A stretch of DNA of 6,360 bases from Microcaldota archaeon (GTDB lineage Archaea; Micrarchaeota; Micrarchaeia; Anstonellales; Anstonellaceae): assembly GCA_026396335.1 (NCBI GenBank), contig JAPLWZ010000018.1:1-6360 (forward strand), given 5' to 3'. The translations under genes were made by a program, and so were the position numbers. The notes beneath the pieces were generated by a model. It was given only the letters and a program-made list of their open reading frames with translations, was not told where the DNA came from and did not search any database. Positions 1 to 5,900 of this stretch are shown in pieces (within the stretch, counting starts at the first letter, position 1; each line of letters starts with the position of its first letter).

Positions 1-1
1 T

Positions 2-121
2 AGGAAACGCGAGTATGATGACGAAATCGGCAAGTACATGAAAAAGCACGATGATACGGTATCGCTCGAAGAGATAGTCTTCATAGAAAAGAAGGAAAAG
101 AAAGAGAAAACGGAAGAGTAA
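2..121 (+). CDS. C-terminal end of an unrecognised protein, 5' partial
   Basis: An open frame enters from the left edge (base 1 is the last base of a codon) and ends at TAA 119-121, leaving 39 residues. The fragment begins RKREYDDEIGKYMKKHDD, continues through a short hydrophobic stretch (SLEEIVFIE) and ends in a very acidic and basic tail (KKEKKEKTEE). Such Lys/Glu-rich tails are common on archaeal cytosolic proteins and give no functional clue. No membrane segment or catalytic motif is visible. The stop is followed by 50 bp of A-rich sequence and a T7 tract on this strand, which fits the end of a transcription unit. The codon pattern looks coding, but no homology can be judged from this length, so the function is unknown. 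Confidence 0.6.
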   Translation, partial: RKREYDDEIGKYMKKHDDTVSLEEIVFIEKKEKKEKTEE

Positions 122-153
122 ACGACGGAGTAAAAGAAAAAACAAAAGGAAGA

Positions 154-180
154 CTAAAAAAAATAACGAACTTTTTTTAG
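154..180. terminator. Bidirectional A/T-tract terminator between convergent genes
   Basis: The nine bases 154-162 (CTAAAAAAA) and 172-180 (TTTTTTTAG) are perfect reverse complements separated by a 9-nt loop. On the plus strand the T7 run at 172-178 follows the partial gene ending at 121. On the minus strand the A8 run at 156-163 becomes T8 just after the reductase stop, and further T-rich sequence follows (complement of 133-148). Archaeal RNA polymerase terminates at T-runs, so one element can serve both convergent genes. The right arm overlaps the reductase stop codon (177-179). Whether the hairpin itself matters is unclear, because all but two of its pairs are A-T. Confidence 0.65.
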
Positions 181-1406
181 GACAGCAAGAGCTTCAGGTA
201 GAACAGCGGCGACTGGTAGCCCTGCTTCGCCACAGTGTTCGAGAAGGTCCCGGCAATCGCCTCGCGCGCCTTGTCTGATGTCGCAGCCTTATTCACCACC
301 AAATCAAGCAGCCACTCATAATGCCCGAGCTTCTGCATAGTATAGGAGGTATTCAGCTCGTTCCAGATCTCCTTCCAGAGCCTCTCTTCGTAAACAGCAA
401 GGAACTTTTCGCTCGTGTCATTCGCAGTGAGCGCCTCATCCGCGACTTTTGATGCAATGAAGCCGGATGTCATGGCATTTCCAATCCCTTCGCCGGAGAA
501 CGGATCTACCAATCCTGCCGAGTCCCCTATGAGCATTACATTGTCAGCGTGCACCTTTCTCTTTTTCGAACCAAACGGCAAGCTCCACGCCTTGAGCGGA
601 GAAACCATCTTCGCATTCGCAAACCTTTCCTTGAAAAGCGGGTTTGTCGCAATCGCATCCAACATTGCCTTGTCTAGTTTCGCATCTTTTTTCCGAACAT
701 CTGCCATTATCATGCCTATTCCGACGTTCGCAAGCCCGTTTTCGAGCGGGAAAATCCAGAAGTAGCCTGGCATGCAGGATTTTACGAAATGGATTTCAAT
801 AGTGTCATTCATTCCGGTAACACCGGAATAATACGCACGGTAGGCAAGGCAGGTGTGGTCAGGGTCGACTTCAGGTCCGCGCACTTCGCGGGCAATAAGC
901 GAACTCACGCCGTCCGCGCCGATAATGATTTTTCCGCGGAACTCGGCATCGGTCCCATCGTGCATTTTCGCCTTTACGCCGACAATCTTCCCGTTTTCGC
1001 GTATCACGGAAAGCACGTTCGCCCCCTCGTGCGTGTGCGCGCCCGAGTGCTTGGCATTGTTCCAAAGCAAATTGTCGTAAACCAGCCGCCTGCAAACATA
1101 TCCTTTCGCAATTCCCTGGTCATTTTTCCTGAACGGGATGGAAACCTGCTTTCCGTTTGGCGATGAAAAAGTAATGCCTGTAATAATCGCGTGATCCGCC
1201 TTCTCAAGCGTCTCAATCAATCCAAGTTCCTTAAGGACTTTCAATGACTTTCCGGAAATGGCGTCGCCGCAGGTCTTGTCGCGTGGCCATTTTTCCTTGT
1301 CCAAAAGCAGCACTTTCCTCCCTTTTTTAGCAAGGAAGGACGCGGCAGTAGAGCCTCCTGGCCCTCCTCCGACAATGATGACATCGTAGAAAATCTCTTC
1401 AGACAT
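177..1406 (-). CDS. Geranylgeranyl reductase family FAD-dependent oxidoreductase
   Basis: Predicted 409-residue flavoprotein of the geranylgeranyl reductase (GGR) family. In archaea these use FAD to hydrogenate the double bonds of geranylgeranyl chains in ether-lipid precursors at the membrane. Seen in sequence: an N-terminal FAD-binding Rossmann motif GGGPGG (13-18) with an acidic D36 ending the second strand; CGD at 46-48; GADG at 163-166; the family signature PGYFWIFP at 213-220; and the second FAD motif GDSAG at 294-298 followed by DPFSGEGIGNA (301-311). Length matches the usual roughly 400 residues and all motifs are intact. The frame extends two codons upstream to a TTG at 1412, but ATG at 1406 is preferred because GGGTG (1418-1414) lies 7 nt before it. 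The gene diverges from the hydrolase gene and ends inside a shared terminator. Exact substrate is not provable: halogenases and other FAD hydroxylases share the fold, though the PGYxWxFP motif favours GGR. Confidence 0.9.
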   Translation of the reverse strand: MSEEIFYDVIIVGGGPGGSTAASFLAKKGRKVLLLDKEKWPRDKTCGDAISGKSLKVLKELGLIETLEKADHAIITGITFSSPNGKQVSIPFRKNDQGIAKGYVCRRLVYDNLLWNNAKHSGAHTHEGANVLSVIRENGKIVGVKAKMHDGTDAEFRGKIIIGADGVSSLIAREVRGPEVDPDHTCLAYRAYYSGVTGMNDTIEIHFVKSCMPGYFWIFPLENGLANVGIGMIMADVRKKDAKLDKAMLDAIATNPLFKERFANAKMVSPLKAWSLPFGSKKRKVHADNVMLIGDSAGLVDPFSGEGIGNAMTSGFIASKVADEALTANDTSEKFLAVYEERLWKEIWNELNTSYTMQKLGHYEWLLDLVVNKAATSDKAREAIAGTFSNTVAKQGYQSPLFYLKLLLS

Positions 1407-1447
1407 GTTCAAACACCCATGTGCGTTTCATCTCACTTCTTGAGCCA

Positions 1448-1461
1448 AATGAATAAAAAAC
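1448..1461. promoter_or_regulatory. Shared TATA-like element of the divergent reductase and hydrolase genes
   Basis: The gap between the reductase ATG (1406) and the hydrolase start (1483) contains one A/T-rich run, AATGAATAAAAAAC. Read on the plus strand, its centre lies about 27 bp before ATG 1483, the archaeal TATA-to-start distance for a leaderless transcript. Read on the minus strand as TTTTTTATTC, it predicts a transcript start near 1429, giving the reductase mRNA a leader of about 22 nt that holds GGGTG. One element may serve both directions, or two TATA boxes may overlap. No operator-like inverted repeat was seen nearby. Confidence 0.45.
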
Positions 1462-1482
1462 ATGGCACTCGTACAGACAACT

Positions 1483-2118
1483 ATGGCAAACAGCACAGTT
1501 TTCTCGGGCGTGAAGGTCACCTGGCTCGGGCATGCATCAGTAATGCTCGAAGCTGACGGACTCGTATTCTATATCGACCCGTTCGTCCTCCCGCGCGGCG
1601 CAAAACCCGCGGACGTGATCCTCTACACTCACTCTCACTTTGACCACGCAGTGGCAGCGCCTTCAATCACAAAAAGCACAACGATAACAATCGCGCACCG
1701 ATCCTGCAAGCTGCCAGTCCGCCTCATCGACGTTGGCGCAAAGGAAAAAATCGGCGGGGTAATAGTGGAAGCGGTTGATGCATACAACATAAGCAAGAGT
1801 TTCCACCCGCGCGGCGCCGGGGCAGGGTTCATAATACGCTTCAAGTCGGGGGCAGTCTACATAGCGGGCGACACGGATAACATTCCCGAGATGAAAACCT
1901 ACAAGTGCGACATAGCAATTGTCCCGATTGGCGGCACCTACACAATGGACGCAAAAGAGGCATCTGACGCAATCGCGGCAATCTCGCCAAAGGTCGCAAT
2001 TCCCTACCATTACGGCTACCTTGCGGACTTGCCAGGCGACCCGCAGGGCTTCCGCGCGCTAGTCGAGCAGAAAACAAACGGAAAAACAGACGTTAGGCTT
2101 CTTGAGATGGCGAAGTAA
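1483..2118 (+). CDS. UPF0173/UlaG-like metallo-beta-lactamase-fold hydrolase
   Basis: Predicted 211-residue cytosolic metal-dependent hydrolase of the UlaG/UPF0173 group (COG2220-like). Numbered from ATG 1483, it shows WLGHAS near the N-terminus (14-19), IDP at 31-33, the metal motif THSHFDH (H50, H52, D54, H55), FHPRGAGAG (H108), GDTD with D130 as the usual bridging aspartate, PIGGTYTMDAKEA (148-160) and YHYG with H176. All expected metal ligands are present, so it should be active, but the substrate is unknown; members range from lactonases to uncharacterised phosphoesterases. An in-frame ATG at 1462 would add seven residues. ATG 1483 is preferred because the TATA-like element ends at 1460, too close to 1462 and well spaced for a leaderless start at 1483; neither ATG has a ribosome binding site. 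The stop codon is one base from that of the convergent small gene. Confidence 0.88.
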   Translation: MANSTVFSGVKVTWLGHASVMLEADGLVFYIDPFVLPRGAKPADVILYTHSHFDHAVAAPSITKSTTITIAHRSCKLPVRLIDVGAKEKIGGVIVEAVDAYNISKSFHPRGAGAGFIIRFKSGAVYIAGDTDNIPEMKTYKCDIAIVPIGGTYTMDAKEASDAIAAISPKVAIPYHYGYLADLPGDPQGFRALVEQKTNGKTDVRLLEMAK

Positions 2119-2119
2119 A

Positions 2120-2377
2120 CTAGTGGATCGGCTCGCTGACTGGCTTCCTTGCGTTGATGAACGTCTTAAGGCTCCCGCCGAGTACGACTGCATCATTTTG
2201 GAGTTCTGTTTTGTAATACGCCTTTACCTCACTGCGTATCTTGCCTGCAATTTCAACCACTCGCACGTTCACGTCCCTGCGGTCAGGCAGGGTCTTCAAG
2301 AAATCAAAGCGCTTGCCAAGCGTGTCAAGCCTCCTGGTTCCTTGTTCTTTTGTTTCAATCTTCTTGGTTTGTATCAT
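2120..2377 (-). CDS. Conserved-looking small protein of unknown function, 85 aa
   Basis: I do not recognise this protein. Expression signals support it: a TATA box (TTTATAAA) about 60 bp upstream and a good Shine-Dalgarno site, GGTGA (2387-2383), 5 nt before ATG 2377. The frame extends to a GTG at 2386, but that codon lies within the Shine-Dalgarno site and is unlikely to be used. The 85 residues are basic and soluble, with Lys/Arg/Glu-rich helical segments (KKIETKEQGTRRLDTLGKRF at 5-24), a central VNVRVVEIAGKIRSEVKAYY segment (37-56) and a short C-terminal tail ending SEPIH. There is no signal peptide, membrane segment, cysteine pair or zinc motif. A nucleic-acid-binding or protein-partner role is possible but not shown. 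It lies downstream of, and in the same direction as, the AbrB-ACT gene, yet has its own promoter, and its 3' end abuts the hydrolase stop. Confidence 0.7.
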   Translation of the reverse strand: MIQTKKIETKEQGTRRLDTLGKRFDFLKTLPDRRDVNVRVVEIAGKIRSEVKAYYKTELQNDAVVLGGSLKTFINARKPVSEPIH

Positions 2378-2381
2378 CAAA

Positions 2382-2387
2382 ATCACC
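2382..2387 (-). promoter_or_regulatory. Shine-Dalgarno site of the 85-aa protein gene
   Basis: The minus strand reads GGTGAT here, complementary to the 3' end of archaeal 16S rRNA. GGTGA lies 5 nt before ATG 2377. It decides the start: the alternative GTG at 2386-2384 is part of this site. Confidence 0.65.
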
Positions 2388-2390
2388 GGT

Positions 2391-2426
2391 GTTTTTCCTT
2401 ATTGGGTTCTATTCCCACTTTTTTCC
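2391..2426 (+). terminator. T-rich stretch, possible terminator of the hydrolase transcript
   Basis: The plus strand carries T5 (GTTTTTCC) near 2391 and T6 (CTTTTTTCCC) near 2419-2424. These are the first strong T-tracts outside genes after the hydrolase stop at 2118. If they terminate it, the hydrolase mRNA would run antisense across the whole 85-aa gene. T-rich patches inside that gene (for example 2341-2355) could act earlier, so this is a weak call. Confidence 0.3.
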
Positions 2427-2436
2427 CACTAAACAT

Positions 2437-2444
2437 TTTATAAA
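2437..2444 (-). promoter_or_regulatory. TATA box of the 85-aa protein gene
   Basis: A perfect palindromic TTTATAAA, the best archaeal box A match in the window. On the minus strand it predicts transcription starting near 2414, a leader of about 37 nt that contains the GGTGAT ribosome binding site. Because it is palindromic it could also fire rightward, but no plus-strand gene begins at a suitable distance. It lies between the AbrB-ACT stop and the small gene, so the two need not be one operon. Confidence 0.65.
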
Positions 2445-2460
2445 GCTATTGCTAAGTAGG

Positions 2461-2468
2461 AAAAAATC
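2461..2468 (-). terminator. T-tract terminator of the AbrB-ACT gene
   Basis: Thirteen to twenty bases after the AbrB-ACT stop, the minus strand reads GATTTTTTCC (A6 at 2461-2466 on the plus strand). A T6 run in this position fits archaeal intrinsic termination and would separate this transcript from that of the small downstream gene. No stem-loop accompanies it. Confidence 0.45.
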
Positions 2469-2480
2469 AGCCGTGCGCAC

Positions 2481-2879
2481 TCATTCCCAGTAGCTTTCCT
2501 TAACTTTCGCGCCCGCGCGTGCAAGTGCGGACTTTATCCCGTCAATTCCAGCCTTGCCAGGGTTGCACTCCACAACCCATTCCGCAGCCTCTCCCCTGTT
2601 GGACGAGTGCGACTGCGTTGAAACCAAGTCAACTTTGATGCGGGCAAGCGCGGACGCAGCTGACGCAAGCGCGCCTGGTTTGTCAGAAAGGAGTATGTGC
2701 AATTTCAAAAGTTTCTTCTCGTGCGCAGGCTCAATCTTGACGAAGTTTCCAACCCTGTCCATTTCAAGCACGACTTTCTCGCCCGCCTTCAAATTCAGCG
2801 CGTCCCTTATGGACTGCGGGATCAGCACGCGCCCTTTTTCATCAACAGAAGAAATATTTTTTCCAGCCATTTGCATCAT
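2481..2879 (-). CDS. AbrB/SpoVT-domain DNA-binding regulator fused to an ACT domain
   Basis: Predicted 132-residue transcription regulator. Residues 9-50 form a swapped-hairpin AbrB/SpoVT domain: VDEKGRVLIPQSIRDALNLK (12-31) holds the typical DxKGRVxIPxxIRxxL pattern, followed by GEKVVLEMD. AbrB domains dimerise and bind DNA. Residues 58-128 read as an ACT domain: LKLHILLSDKPGALASAASA (58-77), with the DKPGxLA turn where ACT domains bind small ligands such as amino acids, then a second strand LVSTQSHSS (85-93) and WVVEC (101-105). The likely role is a ligand-sensing regulator, with the ligand unknown. The frame runs upstream to TTG 2900, and ATGs occur at 2879, 2876 and 2870. ATG 2879 is preferred because it lies 25 bp from the centre of the TATA-like element, fitting a leaderless mRNA; 2870 could use GGATGA as a ribosome site. 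It diverges from the giant secreted protein gene. Confidence 0.87.
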   Translation of the reverse strand: MMQMAGKNISSVDEKGRVLIPQSIRDALNLKAGEKVVLEMDRVGNFVKIEPAHEKKLLKLHILLSDKPGALASAASALARIKVDLVSTQSHSSNRGEAAEWVVECNPGKAGIDGIKSALARAGAKVKESYWE

Positions 2880-2897
2880 CCGCTCTTTCTCAGATAA

Positions 2898-2908
2898 CAA
2901 TAATAAAC
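2898..2908. promoter_or_regulatory. Shared central TATA-like element of the AbrB-ACT and giant surface protein genes
   Basis: The 50 bp between ATG 2879 (minus) and ATG 2930 (plus) hold one A/T-rich element, CAATAATAAAC, centred near 2903. It lies about 25 bp from the minus start and about 27 bp from the plus start. Archaeal TATA boxes sit about 25-27 bp before the transcription start, so both mRNAs would begin at or next to their ATG. No ribosome binding site precedes 2930, in line with leaderless translation. Simultaneous use in both directions would be mutually exclusive if a single TBP site serves both. Confidence 0.5.
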
Positions 2909-2929
2909 TCTAACTCCACATTTCCAAAC

Positions 2930-2998
2930 ATGGGGCGTAGTGGGGCGCACCTGTTTCTCGTTTTCACTCTGCTATCAATATCATCACTGGCATTTTCA
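2930..2998 (+). other. Signal peptide of the giant surface protein
   Basis: Residues 1-23: a short n-region with Arg3 and His7, an uninterrupted hydrophobic core LFLVFTLLSISSLAF (8-22), then a small-residue stretch SGAAGS that suits signal peptidase I. Cleavage after Ser23 or within GAAG is plausible, and the exact site is uncertain. There is no twin-arginine motif. A lipobox is unlikely because the first cysteine is at residue 32, ten residues past the core. The peptide also confirms ATG 2930, since no other Met occurs before residue 136. Confidence 0.7.
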
Positions 2999-5900
2999 GG
3001 TGCAGCTGGTTCATTTTCAGAGTGCTATCTTACACTAAAACCCTACAGTTTCTGGAACTCGCAATCTTACCTGCTCGGAAACCCATTCATCACGCCTGGC
3101 GCAGGTTTCTTCTCCCACACAAACATCTACGACACAAGTTTCGATTCCGCAGAGCAGAGTCTTGGCATACAAAATATCCAGGTCGCCGGGCCCGAGCGAC
3201 TTGGCGCAGATCTTTCTTCCACGGGTGAATCCCTCTCATCCGCACGCTCTTCCCTCTCCAAGGCAAAAGCATCCTCCGCAACTGCGCATTCCCTTTCGCT
3301 TGCCGCACAAAAAGAGCTCAACGAACGGCCTGGCATGAAATGGGTGTTGTGTTTTGATGTGTCTGCATACAAGCTCGTGTCTCCAGTTCCATCTGTTTGT
3401 ACCTATGCATACAATTACGAACCGGCATATTGGGGCGTGCTTTCCAACTCTGCGGATGCATTTTCAAGCGCGGAATCCGCTGCTTACGCAGTAGCCCAGA
3501 AAATGGATGAAATTCATGGTAATCTCGCTCTCGCAGGTGCGGGATCTGAAAACTACACTGGTGCGGCAAAGGACCCGTTCTTCGAGGCAAATGCGTATCT
3601 TTCTTCTTCCGGAAAATGCCAGCAGGACTTGCAATCGGCGAACGCAATCATCACGTATTTCGAGTCAAGTCCAATTCTGCCCGATTTCCGATCAGTTGGT
3701 TTTGCTGCTCACTTGCAGCGAATTGCTGATGATTCATCCGATTCGTCCATAATGAAAATGGCGGGCACCTATGCCTCTCTTCAAGCTGCATTTAGCGCAA
3801 TGGAAAACGAATGGAAAATCGAACAAAAACATGCACAAGATTCTCAAAAAACGCTCGCAGAAAAAATAAAAGAAACAGAATCGGATAATCTCTGGAAACT
3901 CGCCATGTTCACAAGCGAGCCGACTGCCAGCGCGGCAGAGGCAAGGAAAGGGGGGTCTCAAGCATACAGTGACTTTGTCGATATTTATGCGCAACAGGAT
4001 CTAGCTGATGAATACCTCAAAAACGCAAATGCTGAACATGGGGCAAACACGCAGGATTATCTGGCAAACTCATTATCTTTCGCAACTGCATCCAATGCAA
4101 TTTCAACGCACGCCCTCAATTCACTTGAAAGCATACGCGCAGAAGCCGCATCTGAAGTCGAATCGGAAAAGTCGCTTGCCAGCGGACTTATTTCAAAGGC
4201 AAACGCCAAAGTATCTGGCGCATCCTCCTCGTTCGCAGACGCACAAGCGCTCCAGGAAGCAAACGATCTTCTTACGCAGGCACAAGCCTCTTACGATTCA
4301 GCGGCATTCTTGCCTAGTCTTGGCGGGCAGTTTGAGGCATATTCGAACGCGGCAAAATTCGCGCAACAAGCGCTTGATGTCTCGGCAACCGGCGGCTCGC
4401 GCGATCTTAAGCAGCAGATTTCGGATCAATTGGCCGCATTCAAAAAATTCCTGTCGCAGGCAAAGGGCTGGAATTTAGTGGATGTGAGTTACGCAACATC
4501 GCATCTTACTGCGTATGAAACAGCAATGGGCAATGCTCCTTCTGCAAATACTCTTCTGGCAATCGGAAAAGCGGCAGATGCGGACAGGCAGTCCATTCTC
4601 AATGACATAAACGTACAATACTCCGATCTTGGCGTAAGATACACGGCTGCAAGAGAAAAAGTCTTGGCGCTTCGCACACAGGATTCTTCTTTCCTCTCGC
4701 CGCAGTTCGACCGCATCGTGCCCTATTTCCCAGCCAGCAAATTCAACGCAGAACTGTCAATCGCGCACTATTCAGAAATAATGTCTGCGCTGAATGCAGT
4801 GGATGAACGGGCAATATCCCAGTCAAAATCCTACCTATCCGCCCTTCTCACCAAAAACTCACGGACATCTGCGCTCTCCGACACACCTGTGCTTGGTTTC
4901 CAAACCCGCTACGCAGTAACAATCTACACTTCAAACCCAAGCGCACTATCCTACTCTGGTCCAGTGCAGTTCTCAACATTCACAGATAATCAAATTTTCT
5001 CATCAGATTTTACTGGCGGTGACACAATCAGCGATGCATTCTCAACCTCAATCGGGGCAAGCGCAGCCTCTGCAAAAAGCATTCGCAACCCCGGGCAATA
5101 CCAAACAGCAATCGAAGTGCCAGCAGTATCAGCAAACTCCTACTTGACATTCAATTTCGAAGGCACGAATTCTCCCGCGCAAATAACTTCCTCTTCTATA
5201 GGGTGCACAGATGCATCATCTATTGGCGCGCAGGCAAGCGGGGAAGTGGGCTTTTTCACAACCCGCAAATTGGAAAAATTAATTTTCAGTATTCCTGCGC
5301 TTCAATCATCAGCAGATTCATACGCACTCTACTCTGGTAGGCACTATGCTCTGCAGCCAACATATGCATCTGGCGGGGAAAGCGCACTTCAAGGCGAGGT
5401 AACAAACGTGGCTGCGGGTGCAAACAGGGCAACTGTTTCCTACAGGCTCACTTCGCCGTTTATTGTTTCACAAGGCATACGCGCCTACGAATCAACAGGC
5501 ATAGGGGCAAAGAAAGCAACATTCCAAATCGACGTAATGGATACGGCAATTGACTGCGGCACTGCGCGCGTTTCATGGCGCGAGCCATTCAAGGGGATTT
5601 CAAGCCTTTTGGTCACACCGCTCGCACAGGAAAAAATCTCGCAGCCGCGCGCAGTTGAATCTGCAAATGGCACTGACGTATCCTTCACATTCTCGCCTCT
5701 GCTGGCAGGCGAAGATGCATCGTTCGTTGTAACTTACACAATCTCAGATACAACCCAAGCACTCACAGATGCGCTTTCACAAGCACAGCAGCAGGTGAAT
5801 TCATACGGCAGAGACAGGGACAAAATCTCGCTTTTACAGGCGCAGGCACTCGCAGCACAGGGCAAGTCTGACGAGGCGCTCGCAATACTTTCCAAGATGC

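Noticed and set aside
415..1166. Plus-strand open frames opposite the reductase gene
   Set aside because: The minus strand encodes a complete flavoprotein with all family motifs, so these are antisense shadows.
1462..1464. ATG 1462 as start of the hydrolase
   Set aside because: It lies directly after the only TATA-like run and has no ribosome site. It remains possible, but ATG 1483 fits the promoter spacing better.
2102..2443. Plus-strand open frame of 113 codons overlapping the hydrolase end
   Set aside because: It overlaps the hydrolase stop in another frame, has no ribosome site, and its Cys/His/Leu-rich translation looks like the complement of a Lys/Glu-rich gene. The minus-strand gene here has a TATA box and Shine-Dalgarno site.
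3318..3994. Minus-strand open frames of 86-109 codons inside the giant gene
   Set aside because: They are antisense to a continuous coding frame; their Cys/Phe/Arg-rich composition resembles no real protein and there are no expression signals.
4008..4478. Plus-strand open frame of 156 codons within the giant gene
   Set aside because: Its Gln/His/Arg-rich translation is typical of a shifted frame of Ser/Ala-rich codons, and it lies wholly inside the long secreted-protein frame that has a signal peptide.
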